This document shows, piece by piece, positions 43,321 through 55,560 of a DNA stretch of 64,000 nucleotides; position 1 is the first letter of the stretch; every line of letters begins with the position of its first letter. This DNA comes from Bromus sterilis. Taxonomy: Eukaryota; Streptophyta; Magnoliopsida; Poales; Poaceae. Where the stretch lies: assembly GCA_950022295.1 (NCBI GenBank), contig OX465600.1, positions 6,386,001 through 6,450,000 of the forward strand, read 5' to 3'. A program made the position numbers and the translations under genes. The notes under the pieces were generated by a model. The model was not told where the DNA came from. It did no database searches and saw nothing but the letters and a program-made list of their open reading frames with translations.

Positions 43321-44519
43321 CTTTACTCTCCTACTTTTGGGTTTGTTGACGTGATCGCGCGAGACAGAGACACCCGCTTGAGTATGACATGGGACGCGGT
43401 CGTTCGAGGCCAGCCTCCGTGGCCACGAGCGGGCGATGCCGACGTGGGCTCCTTGTCGGCGTCCGCCACCGCCCGGGTCGATCGACCACGTATTTAAACG
43501 TTGGACGGCCACACGTACCACGCATGCCGGTGCCGGGCGGCGTGGAGCAGGTTTGTGAGAGCCAAGGAGAAGAAGCCGAGCGCAGCTGTTCGTCTCCACC
43601 GCGCGGAGACAGAGCTCTCGGTTCAGCTCCAGAGCCAGCGATCAATCATTGGAACAGTGGTGGATGTCAGCGTCCGTCGACATGCTAGAAGAGACGGAAT
43701 GATCGGCCACAGTGGCCGTTAGAGAGATGTCGTGTTGTTTGTTGGCACTTCCTAGCGTACGTGATTATGTCCAAAGTTTCTCTTTTATTTAGTGTGGCAA
43801 TTTTCACTTTTGTTTCTGACTGGATTTTTTCTCCATGTTTGCGTCATGATAAATCCTTGAAAATGCATTATAATTATTTATCCAGTATGACATGTTCTGA
43901 GAATTTTATACGGAGTAGTATATAACATGACAATTTTTTACCCATGGCAAATTCTTATACAACAAACTCACATTTTTTCCCCTTATACAACAACATGGCA
44001 AATTCACTTGTTTTCACATGATAATTTTGATGCGTTCAAAGGATTGATTTCTTTGGATGAACGGAAATTCATTCCTGTCTAGCTAAGAAAACTATCGTTC
44101 ACTCAATTACACCTATGAGAGAACATCAGATGTATATTGACACCTTGAATTTTAAATGTGAGGTTTTCTATTATTACATCCTTTTGTGATATGCATGTAA
44201 TTGCGTCCTCACCTCCACCACTTCTCTTTTTTCTGCCAGCCTTGCCCATTCCCATGCCCCCTCTCTTCTTCTGCTCCAAACATTATAAATTCCATCGATC
44301 AATCACACATCTTCCTAATCTTTGGTCCTTCCCGATGAAAAGGTTGGGTCTGTCGCTCTATAGTTAGTGGCAAACCTTGAAATCGAGGTTTATTAGGACG
44401 ATGAATCTCGATGGCAATATGCCCACTGGTCACTATAAAGGGAAGGTACACCGCACCATCGGTGATCGCTCTTGCTTGCCACAATGGTTGATCGTGTATC
44501 TGCAAGAAAGTTACTATTA

Positions 44520-44558
<39 letters not shown>

Positions 44559-45875
44559 ATGCCGCCATCCTAGCTCGTGCTCCGCCGCCTCTCCTATCTC
44601 TCACCTACTCTATCTCTTGATCTTGCTCTGTTGTCTCTCCCATCTCTCATTCATTCTATCTCTTGCTCCGCCTCTTGTTGCTTTTTTCATTACCCTCTCT
44701 TACCCAACTCTCCCTGCTTCTTTAATCACTATATCTCAAAACAAGCCATCATCTTGTTTCATATATAAAATATAAATCAAAGTACACGATCGAAGGATAT
44801 AAAGGCAATGTGGACCCTTTTACATAACATATCTCGATATAACCGAGCGACCTAAGAGATTGCTGCTACGTTGCCGAAAGTCACCACATGTAGGCTTAAA
44901 ACAATACCATGATACACCATACGACACCTAACCTCCACGACAGTGCACTCAGAATGGGAAACGGCGCCACACGACACCACTATCGACTTCGAGACAAACA
45001 AGACCTTCACCTGAAACCTTGGCACAGAGAGAAGAACCACAACAACGTCTTCGAGAGGAGAACGACACCCAGAGGCGTCATTACCGTCAGCGCAAAAATG
45101 CGGAGCTTTCGCTTGGCAGTTCACTCATGCCACTTCAATGCATCGAGAACAACCGCAACGAACACAAGCCATCGGGTTCAAATTTGGGCGTTGCTACTGC
45201 CCGCGATTGAGCACGAGTCCTAGCCAATAACCATCCAGCGCTACATCTCTTACCGCCCAGACGATCATGAGATATAGCCACCACCGTCGCGATGATGATC
45301 ATCGGAGAGCCCAAAACACGGACTACCATTTGGGTTGAATCCATCCAACCAACATCCATGATGAAATCTAAAACACTTGTAGCAAAAAGACATGGCGATT
45401 TCTCTATATGAAATCGAAGAGGCAGCTCTCTTTTATCAAAATAAAATAAAATCCACGATGAGATCTAAAACACTTTTAATCACCAGTTCTGACATACTAG
45501 TAATGCCGGCCTACGATGATTCTTTCCACAAGTAAACATGACATGACACAGCTACAGTCAGTCCTGCTTGTCCGTATCAGCGCATTAATTTCAGCTCGGA
45601 TCACTGCCGTCGATCGCCGTGCTTCCAATCTAATCCACCGGACAGCGGTTCGAGCCCGACCCGCGGCCGACCCGACTCGTCCGAGCCGACCAGACCGCTT
45701 CGGATTATCTAAGTCATGGTCGTAACGACAAACCGATAGACGGACGCCAATCCAAAGCACGCACGAGCCAGCATTTTTTACGGTTTCAACCCTCACCTTT
45801 CCCGAATTTGACCTCGAAGAGGGATCTCGCCGCTCGCCGTGATCTCTCCCCGCGCGCCGACCAGGAGGGAGGAGG
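43321..45875. other. Intergenic upstream of VPS41
   Basis: GC-rich block 43330-43700 has short open frames on both strands but no recognised domain. 44522-44555 is a (TC)n microsatellite. 44820-45480 shows weak internal duplication (gatgaaatctaaaacactt near 45360 and gatgagatctaaaacactt near 45458) and may be decayed retroposon. 45600-45875 is the likely VPS41 promoter and 5' UTR. Confidence 0.4.
44522..44555 (+). repeat. (TC)n microsatellite
   Basis: About 17 CT units. Confidence 0.9.
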
Positions 45876-48800
45876 ATGTCTTCGTCCGCCGCGCGGCGCA
45901 GCCACCCGGCGCTGGTGAACGGGGACGGGGAGTACGGGCGGGACGAGGAGGAGGACGAGGATGAGGAGGAGGCGGAGGGGGAGGAGGGGGACGAGCCCGA
46001 GGAGGAGCCGCGGCTCAAGTACCAGCGGCTGGGCGGGAGCGTGCCGCCGATCCTCTCCACCGACGCCGCCGCCGCCATCGCCGTCACCGACCGCGCCGTC
46101 CTGCTCGGCACCCACGACGGCACCCTCCACATCCTCGACTTCCAGGGCAACCAGGTACCCACTCCTCGCGGAATTCAGGGGGGTTCGCGTCGTGGCTCGC
46201 CATTGGATCGTCCCCGAGAGCCTACTCTTAGCATCTATGCACTTGTAGAACTGCCCTGCTGCTGCAAAACTACTAGCCAATTGCGCAATAGACGTTAGTG
46301 GATGGAATTTTGAGGGGCCGAGTGTAAGCTTCTGCTGCGGTGATTTATGTATTCAGATAGTGTCTGAGCGGAGGAATTTTGAGGGATTACTTGTGATGAC
46401 ACATGCTGAAATTCTCTCCGCGGATTAGGATCATGCGCTAAACTCTGAAATCCAGTCGATATATATTCCCCTGCAGCAAAAGCTTCTGTGCCTTTTGAGA
46501 TAACAAATACAATTGCTGCTAGATTCAGCGTGGCATGTTATCTGAAAGAAAAAACATCATTATGGCTTGGATCCATGCTAAATAATATTCGTTGTTATGA
46601 TCATGTTGACAAAACTTAGCTTCACGCTTTCTGTCAAAATAAAGAGTTCATGGAAATCATATATAGGGGAAAAATATGGTATGCGAATGCGATATGTGAA
46701 GTGAAGCCTGTATTCTGATGCCTTCGAAATCCATGCATATTCTGTCTACAATGCCATGTCCTTTATGTTGGTACTAATCTATCGTCATCCATTTGTTCTA
46801 GTCAAAGGAAATTAAGGCTCACACAGCAACCATCAATGACATCAGTTTTGAAGATCGTGAATATATAGGAAGCTGCTCAGATGATGGCACAGTAGTAATA
46901 AGCAACCTCTTCACTGATGACAAACTCAAGTTTGAGTACCATCGCCCCATGAAAGCAATTGCTTTAGACCCTCAGTATTCCCGGAGCAACAATAGGTTCG
47001 CTACAGGTGGTTTAGCAGGTCAAGTACTTGTGCTGACAAAGAAGAGCTGGGTATCAGGCTATAACAAAAAGGTGCACTTTGCATTTTTTGGATAAAATAT
47101 GATCTGATGGATCAATTAGCTCTAATGGCTGTTATCTCATATCCTTATCAGGTTCTGCGTGAGGGTGAAGGACCAATCCATTCTATGAAGTGGAGGACAG
47201 ATCTTCTTGCATGGGCTAATGATGCAGGGGTGAAAGTGCATGATATGAAAACGGACAGAGGAATTGCATTCATAGAGAAACCAAAAGGAATTCCTCGGCC
47301 AGAAGTTTTACTCCCTCACTTGGTCTGGCAGGTAAATTCTGTTTTGATTCAAGATATATAGTTTATATCAATCAGCTCAGTTTGAAAATCTCAATCCGGT
47401 TAGCAGAGAAATACTGCCATAGGTTTCAAAAGGAAAAGAAATCATGTACTCCCTCCGATCCATATTACTTGTCTTAAAATGGATGTATCTAGATGCATTT
47501 TAGTGATAGATACATCAATTTTAGGACAAGTAATATGGATCGGAGGAAGTAGAATATTTTGCTGATGTGTGCAATAAGGGTTCATAGTTTCCTTCATCTG
47601 TAATCTGAGTCATAGTGCAAGACAGAGGACGTTGACCAAAACAAGAGGAATAGCATATGGCGCACATTAGTTTCTGAATGGGTGGAACATACTTTTTGCT
47701 CTTTCTAGGAGCATAATATATGCTTTGTTTCATGAGGAATAAAGATATATGCACCTTGCCGCTCGGCATATGACTTGCATGAAGATCACATGGAAACTGT
47801 ACATACATGCTTGCATGCTGATTGATCTTTCCATATGCAGGATGACACAGTTTTGGTTATAGGGTGGGGAACGAGTGTCAAGATCGCTGCAATTCGAACA
47901 GATTCATCTCAAGGACTCAATGGAATGCAAAGGAGTATTTCCATAGTAAGTTCTGAGAAGTATGTTGATATTGTGGCCTCTTTCCAAACCGGCTACCACA
48001 TATCTGGGATTGCTCCATTTGGCGATCTTTTGGTTATGCTTGCTTATATCCCCGAAGAGGATGATGGAGATAAAAAAATTAGTACGTCTGTTTCTTCACG
48101 CCAGGTAAACACCACTGCCTGTCTAAGTATTATCCTTACGCACATTGATATATTTCCATTATGTTCTGAGCATTTTGCAGGGAACAGCGCAGCGTCCAGA
48201 AATACATCTTGTATCATGGAAGAATGATGTGCTTACTACCGACGCTTTGCCTATTCATGGTTATGAACACTATAAGGCAAAGGATTACACACTCGCTCAC
48301 GCCCCTTTCTCAGGTTGAATGGACTTTGCTTTGCATTAAAGGGGCCTTTCTTCATTCTTCACTGGAACTTCTATAATGAAGGAACCCTTGTTTTGCGATC
48401 CAGGAAGCAGCAATGCAGGTGGACAATGGGCTGCTGGCGACGAACCTCTGTATTACATCGTGTCTCCTAAGGATATCGTGGTAGCAAAGCCAAGGTTCGT
48501 TAATATGTTGCAGAACTAGAGCTCATATTAGCCCCTTCTACAATTACTAATTAAACACGGCAATGGTTATTTATACAGCATTATTCTTTCTGAAATTGTG
48601 GTGATCTTCATTGGCAATTTCTCTCTGATTGTATGTGCCTTCTAATTAGAGATACTGAAGACCATATTTCGTGGCTTCTACAACATGGTTGGCATGAAAA
48701 GGCATTGGCTGCAGTTGAAGAAGGGCAAGGGAGGACTGAGCTTCTTGATGAGGTAAAGTAGCAGTGTGAAGTTTGATTAGTAAATGGAGTATGGTGCACT

Positions 48801-51800
48801 AGCATTATCTGTCTGATGATGAGGATGCTTTGTTTGTTTAGGAACCTAGAAATGGTCACCTTTACGTTGGTTTCAGGTTCACTGGGTCATCTCATCTGAA
48901 AATAATGAAACCTCTGTCGCCAAACAAAATGTGCTTCTATTCAAAATATTCCATCTTTAGACATTATTTTAGAAAATCTTTAGACTTTTAGTGTCATGAG
49001 CTAAGGTAACTATAATATTGGAAGTGATAAATGAAATGCTGAAATACCTGTTCTCTTCTTAAATCCCATGTATGTTTGCATTCTTCTTTTCAATTCATTT
49101 TTCAGATGGTTAGAAGTGTGTTATCTTCAACCATGTAATTGGTCTATCATATGTGGGGCAGTTTTTAGGAAGGGTGGCTCCAACTATGAATTATTATTAA
49201 GTTTTTTTTGTTTAATTTTGTATTAGGTGGGCACAAGATACCTTGATCACTTGATAATTGAAAGAAAATATGCTGAAGCAGCACAACTCTGTCCAAAGTT
49301 ACTGCGAGGATCTCCTTCAGCATGGGAGAGGTGAGAAAATTATGTAGACACACATTTGTCAGAGAGAAGGAGTTTTCTATGGGCACTATCTGTGTTAACC
49401 ATACATGTTTTACATGTAATAACGATAACTTACCTGCCACAGGTGGGTCTTTCACTTTGCTCATCTCCGCCAGCTTCCTGTGTTGATCCCTTACATACCC
49501 ATAGAGAATCCACAGCTGAGTGATACCGCTTATGAGGTACTTGTACTAGTTTTTGCTAGCTGTAATCTTTGTGTCATATTTTACTTAGCTTGGGAGTAGT
49601 AGTACAGGTCAGCTAGAGCTTCCTTAGTCAGTAAGATAGTGATGCAGCTAGAAAGCCGCTAGTAGTCAATTTGCCTTTTGCGTGTACTAGCAGCTGCTAG
49701 AGCTGGATGCAGTGGCGGTTTACCCCTTAGTAAGGGCATGTTTGGGACTACTCCGCTCCACAAAAATTAGCTCCACTCCACTAAATTCATTTTAGAGCAG
49801 CTTTATGTAGGAGTTGTAGATTTATCAAAGAAAAGTTTTATCATGTTTGGCTTGCAACTAGCTCCAGCTTTAAGAATAACAAATTTGGTGGAAAAGATCT
49901 ATCTGATTGGTTGATGAAGGGGTATCCACTTACTGGTGGCAGTGGTGGGTAATTTCTCTCCAACTCCAGCTTCTAGATTTTATCTGGAGCACCCCCTGAG
50001 GAGCTTCACAAAAAACAGGGAGTTGTACCCCAGATTCTAGTTTATTTGCGGAGCGGCATATCATGGAGTTACCCCGTTTGGCTTGCGTTTCTTGGAGCGA
50101 AGCTAAATTTTAGGGAGCGGAGCAGTCTCAAACAGGCTCTAAATGGCTCTACTATCCATTAATTTCAGCCCACAACGCATCCCCTGAGCCCATTTGCCCC
50201 CCCCCCCCCCCCCCCAAGATATGGCCCAAGCTCCGGCACCGGCTTCATGGTCGGTTCAGCATTAGCAACCTACTTGCCTTGTACTCCCTCTGTAATCTTT
50301 TATAAGATGTTTTAGGTTACTACTTTAGTAACCTAAAACGTCTCATAAAAATTTACAGAGGTAGTACTATATATATATGCCTCAATACCAGTAACAGGTC
50401 CAGAAAAAGTGAAAAACACTATCCTGTGTTCGGCCCAGCTCCTCTCTGCTTCTCTACTTCAGCCTAGTTCTAACAGTTTTTGCTTGTTCTTTCCAAACCT
50501 ATCTATTTGTAATGATATTCTAATTTGGTCTATGTAGGTTGCTCTTGTAGCTTTAACTACCAATGCGTCTTTTCACGAACTTCTCTTGACTACAATAAAA
50601 AGTTGGCCACCTACATTATACTCTGCTTCACCAGTCATATCTGCTATTGAGCCGCAGCTCAATTCCTCATCGATGACTGACTCATTAAAAGAGGTGGGTC
50701 TGTTTACTGGATGTTGAAATACTTTAATTTATTTATTTGAGCTAGAGGTTGGTATTTTGATCTTGTTTGCATTGTAGGTTCTAGCTGAGCTGTACGTGAT
50801 CAACGGTCAATATGAAAAGGGCCTTACTCTCTTCGCTGAAGTAAGTACATCCTAGATTTTAATAGTTTAGAGCTCCATTCTACATTTGAGTTTTAAAAGG
50901 AGCAGTTGCTGTAGTTTTGTTTCTAGCGCATGTTTGTAGTGCTAAAACCTCATTTTGTTCAGCTGCTGAAGCCTGAAGTATTTGAGTTTATCGAGAAGCA
51001 CAATTTGCATGATGCCATTCATGATAAGGTATGGTGTAAGGATTCCAAATTGAATTTTGTGGAATTTTTAATGTGGCCCTAAAGCCTAGTCTGTTGTCTT
51101 ATTTGAGTTCCTTATATATAGTTACATTCTACCAAGAAATAACGTCTTTCACATCCTCTACTTGTCTATTGTTCTTTACATTCTGCAGGTTGACAATCTT
51201 ATGCTATTGGATAGTAAAAGAGCAGTCCACCTATTGATCCAACATCGTGATATCATTCCCCCATATGAAGTCGTGGAGCAATTGTTGCATACGAGTAAAA
51301 GTTGTGACAAAAGATATATGTTGCATCAGTATTTGCATGCTTTGTTTGAGGTAGACATACATGCTGGAAAAGATTATCATGATATGCAGGTATGTGGATT
51401 CTCGTTGTACTATCCCTATATATTGTCTACCTGCTCATTCTTCCCGCTTCCCCTATTTTTGTACTCTCTATCTCGTGTTTTGACACAAACTAGTAACCGC
51501 AACTATCTATGTTGTAGGTGGAGCTTTATGCAGATTATGAGCCAAGGATGTTACTACCCTTCCTTCGTACCAGCCAGCATTACAGGCTTGACAAGGTCCT
51601 AGTCCTAATACTTGAAAAACCAGTTATTGATTTATTATAGTTAACAATGGCGTGTGGTATTTCAGGCATATGAAATATTTGCACAAAAAGAATTTGTCAA
51701 GGAGCAAGTTTTTGTTCTTGGTCGTATGGGAAATGCTAAGGAAGCGCTTTCTACAATTATAAACAAACTGGAAGACATTCAGGAGGTCCTAACCTGGCTA

Positions 51801-52947
51801 TCCTCATGTTCTTATGTTATCTTCTGCTGTGTTAACCAACATGAGACTGTGGGTTTGGATTAGAATAACATAATTTTTGAACTGTATGCAGGCCGTTGAA
51901 TTTGTTACGGAGCAACGTGATGATGATCTATGGGACGAACTGATAACACAGTGCCTCCAAAAGCCTGAAATGGTAATCAAATGAGATTTCTGTTTAATCG
52001 TCATGAGACAGATACCATTTTGTCTTACATATTTGTTGTGACTGTTGAGCAGGTTGGGATGCTGTTGGAACATACTGTCGGCAATCTTGACCCTCTCTAC
52101 ATTGTCAGTTTGGTTCCAGATGGGCTGGAAATACCTAAGTATGTTCCCCCGAAAGTCTATTTCGTCCAAATATCACAGGATTGATCCTAGGAATTATTAT
52201 ACATGAAAAACCCTTACACAACCAATTTCTTTCGTCATAATTCACCAACCATTTGTGAAAGTATTACCTACCATCCCCTTAAAAACTGTACCATCCCCTT
52301 AAAAACTGACAAAGACGCCTCTTAACCCTTTCCGTTCCTGGTTCAAGTATTTACTGATTATTCACGCTTTGACAGATTGCGGGATCGCCTTGTGAAAATT
52401 GTGACAGACTATCGAACAGAAACGTCACTGAGGCATGGATGTAACGATATACTAAAGGTCAGCAGTCTCCTTTTCACTACCCTGTTCTGGTTTATCTGTC
52501 ATTCATCCATCTTACACGTATGCTGACTCTGCCTTCTGCCTTCTGTAGGCCGATTGTGTTAATCTTTTGGTCAAATACTACCACGAGGCTCGACGTGGAG
52601 TTTGCATGGCAAGCATGGACGAGGAGGCACAAGGAGCCAGAGTCAAAGAAGGATCTTCGCGAACAGGCGACAGATCATCGAGTTTGCGTAACTTAGAGAT
52701 CAAATCCAGAACAAGATGCGGTGCTCGATGCTGCTTGTGCTTTGACCCTTTATCTATCCAGGACATGTCTTTCATTGTGTTCTATTGCTGCCATGCGTAT
52801 CATCAGTCTTGCCTGGAAGGTGGGTTAGACTCGATGAAATCAAACAGTAATGCTCGGGGTAGCGACTCAGGCTCGGAGGACAGCAATGGTTCCCCCTCAG
52901 GCGAGTCCAGAATGCGCTGTGTGTTGTGCACTACAGCTGCTGCATAA
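45876..52947 (+). CDS. VPS41: Vacuolar protein sorting-associated protein 41 homologue (19 exons, complete)
   Basis: Exons: 45876-46154, 46802-47071, 47152-47331, 47841-48104, 48181-48313, 48404-48494, 48650-48752, 49227-49330, 49443-49536, 50538-50693, 50778-50840, 50963-51028, 51189-51389, 51518-51595, 51666-51785, 51892-51972, 52053-52138, 52376-52457, 52549-52947. All junctions are GT/AG and keep frame, giving 949 residues, near the usual plant length. The N terminus is acidic (residues 23-50). A WD40-like propeller follows (HDGTLHILDF, FEDREYIGSCSDDGTVVIS, FATGGLAGQVLVL). A helical clathrin-heavy-chain repeat region covers about 500-760. The C-terminal RING-like zinc finger reads CCLCFDPLS, CCHAYHQSC, CVLC. 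VPS41 is the HOPS tethering subunit that joins late endosome/AP-3 carriers to the vacuole. Three MITEs sit in introns without touching splice sites. It converges with COQ4. Confidence 0.95.
47449..47551. mobile_element. Stowaway MITE in VPS41 intron 3
   Basis: Near-perfect inverted ends ctccctccgatccatatt and aatatggatcggaggaag with flanking TA, about 100 bp. Confidence 0.92.
49734..50139. mobile_element. hAT-like MITE in VPS41 intron 9
   Basis: About 46-bp imperfect inverted ends (gggcatgtttgggactactc / reverse gagcctgtttgagactgctc, then CGCTCC). The core repeats TAGCTCCA/GGAGC motifs. No coding content. Confidence 0.75.
50199..50216 (+). repeat. Poly-C run
   Basis: About 18 C residues in VPS41 intron 9. 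Confidence 0.8.
50282..50369. mobile_element. Stowaway MITE in VPS41 intron 9
   Basis: About 85-bp hairpin: ctccctctgtaatcttttat facing the reverse of ataaaaatttacagaggtag, with a loop at ggttactactttagtaacc. Flanking TA. Confidence 0.9.
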
Positions 52948-53648
52948 GTTATTACTTATTGAGCTGTCCATATTCTGATGTGTTGTGTTGTAAGTTTTGA
53001 GCCTTGTAATTATTGCGCTCTTCTGGGGTTGATACATATGTAACAACAATAGGTTGATTCTTTGAGGAGGAGCTGCGTCCTCAGCATGTGTTTTCTGTAA
53101 ATTTGGCGCTCCACCTGAGTTTGAGCAAGGTTGTAACGGCATTTCTTTTTTCCTCAATGCCACGCTTGCCAAGTCATGCAATGTTCATGAAAACTTGTTG
53201 TTTTGAAGAAAGTGGGATGAGCAATTCAGATTCTTATTCTTGGTTTTCCTGTGTGTAAACAATAATTTTCTCCTTGTTGCAAACTGAAATATGGCTGAAC
53301 AAGCAGATCATTGCTATTCAAAATTTGTCAATCAACTCCTTTCATTTTATATTGACACTGAGATTCATCCATCAGAAGTGCAATATACGGATTCAGAATC
53401 ACAGAAAGGAAGTATACAAGACATTTGAATAAACCAGGAATATAGATCACATAAAAGTAGTTTTGTGTCAAATATTGCATATTTCCTTTAAGTAGTAACA
53501 TCCAACAAATTATCATACCCCCTATTTACTTGCTAATATATCACTAGTACAATTCACGGTATCATTCTCATGGAAGAGAAACTGACACAAGCAAGGGCTT
53601 AAAAAGCAAGATACAGAAGTTTGTATGCAAAATGCACTGGTCTACAGT
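52948..53648. other. Convergent 3' flanks of VPS41 and COQ4
   Basis: 700 bp between the two stop codons, holding both 3' UTRs. No further gene seen. Confidence 0.6.
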
Positions 53649-54887
53649 CTAAACACTGCTCATCTTGGGATTTGGGCATGGCACAATCCCCCAGTTTCTC
53701 CTCACCTCCTCCAGATCTTCATGGAAGTGCTTCTCGTAGTACACCGACATCAGATCCGTAGCGTTGAGACCCGCCTTGGTTGCCCATGGGAAATAGTGCT
53801 GGAAGAACAGCTTCCTCTGCTTCTCGCTGAACCTCGCAGAACCCCCGACGACAGAGAGCATGCACATTGGGAGGAACATCTGTTCAAACTCAATCACCTT
53901 GAGAGCAGTCTCGCCGATCAGGTTGGTCGGAAGGCCAAACAGGACGTGCCAGAAGTCATGCACCTCACGGGCACGGGTTGCGACAAAGGCGAGGTCATCG
54001 GTCTCCATGAAGCGAACTGGTGGGCGGTCGTCTGGTGAGAAGTTTCTTGATCCCATGAACTGGGCATAGGCAGCACCAAACGTGTTCTCAGGCATGTCCC
54101 AGGCGCGAGAAACCTGCGTGGATATAACCCGAGGACGCTCCAAAAGAATTTCCTGTAGGAACAACCTATTTTAGTTAGACTGGAAAGAAGTCCATACACA
54201 AATCGATAGAACTGTATCTCCAGTTTTCCATGTATATGCGAATTGCATTGAAATGGTAAAATACAGTGCGCAGTTGGCTCGGACAGTAAGTAGTAACAAT
54301 GGGTATCCAAGTTGTTTGGAAACTAGTACCAGGAACAAATGGTAAATATAATCGAATGAACAACACAGCAACAAAAGGAACCAATCTAGAACAAATGCTT
54401 CATATAATCCTGTGTTCATATCCAATCTTCTGTGGATTATGTCCACTCTCTGGAAACAAATCACATGAACAGAGGAAAATACATATTCTACAACAATTCT
54501 AGCATGGGTGCATCATCACTTAGCAATCATTCTCAGTTTTGACATGAGAAGTATGGTGTTCCAACAATTGAGCAATCATACCTACTACAAAAATCTACAT
54601 AATATGCTAGCAGGAAAGGCCCTAAAGCAATGTTCCAAGGCAAGGACAATTGTCCAAACATAACGGTACAGCCGATTATGCCAAGAGAGGTAACAGTATG
54701 GTTTTACCCTGCCTTCAGCACTGTTCTTCATGCGTTGGAGCACCCGCTCGAACGCTGGCTTCCCAGTAGTCTCACCAAGTGCAGCTATGAGATCAGCTCG
54801 CTTTGGATCAAGCAAGGCCCCGAACGCCGAACCAACTGCAACAGCCGCCTGCTGCCAGCCCTTCAGGTTAACACGCGCCGCCATCAT
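53649..54887 (-). CDS. COQ4: Ubiquinone biosynthesis protein COQ4 homologue (2 exons)
   Basis: Exon 1 is 54708-54887 (60 codons) and exon 2 is 53649-54152, phase 0 (...SAEGR|EILLERPRV...), giving 227 residues, the normal COQ4 length. The metal-binding signature H-D-x2-H-x11-E is intact: His125-Asp126, His129 and Glu141 in HDFWHVLFGLPTNLIGE. Other family blocks are DLIAALGETTG, WDMPENTFGAAYAQFM and NWGIVPCP. COQ4 is a peripheral inner-membrane mitochondrial protein that organises the coenzyme Q synthesis complex. Two ATGs are adjacent (54887 and 54884); the first is taken. It is divergent from the ferredoxin-like/TPR gene, with start codons 673 bp apart, and convergent with VPS41. No long N-terminal presequence is visible, so a further upstream targeting exon is possible. 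Confidence 0.92.
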
Positions 54888-55560
54888 GACGCTGCACACA
54901 CCAAGACACAGAAGATGAGAAATCTACATTCTGATGATTTTTTTTTACAACAGCATCATACGATCACAGCAGCTACATAGTTCAACAGTGATGGTAAGGG
55001 GGCGCGGTTGAGGCGTTTCATCAAACAGCTTGAGGGCATGACCCCAAACGCCGGCGCTGTTCAGCCTCGGTGACGATCCAAACTGAGAGATGCACGCGAC
55101 ACGCGAGAAGAAGAGACACCGCATGAAGCAGTCGGAGGAATCACGGTCGCCCCTCCGTTCATCACACTCCGTCCCACGAAACAGAAAAAATCTTGGACGA
55201 GAGCCGAGAGGAATGCGAGCAAAGGGATACCTTGCAAGAAACCTCGGCCTCCCGTGGCGCCGCGGGCCGGAGGATACGGAGAGGGATCGGAGCGTCGCCG
55301 GAGTAGGAGCCGAAGACGGCGGCGTGGAGAGAGTCCCGAGTTGTTTTGCCTGGATGGCCTGGACCGGAGGGTGTTTTGGCAAAAGTGTCCGCCGCTTCTC
55401 TCCGCAAAAAAAAAGGGCCGCCGCTTCTATCCGCGCTGCACGCTGCTTCGAGGCGAGCGGCTGGGCCCAGTGCCACGTCGACGCATTCAAATTGCAAAAA
55501 CAACCTCTTATTTATTTGTTTACCAGCCTCGTCCGCTGTCCAAGCCGTTCCACCATCTAC
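54888..55560. promoter_or_regulatory. Shared divergent promoter region of COQ4 and ferredoxin-like/TPR gene
   Basis: 673 bp between two divergent start codons, GC-rich on the right. It contains open frames on both strands that look like shadows of 5' UTR sequence. No clear TATA box on either side. Confidence 0.45.

Noticed and set aside
43315..43722. Candidate small gene in a GC-rich block with a TATTTAAA motif
   Set aside because: Open frames on both strands, no conserved domain and no supported start; left as unassigned intergenic DNA.
45497..46280. Minus-strand frames opposite VPS41 exon 1
   Set aside because: Shadow of the acidic coding sequence of VPS41.
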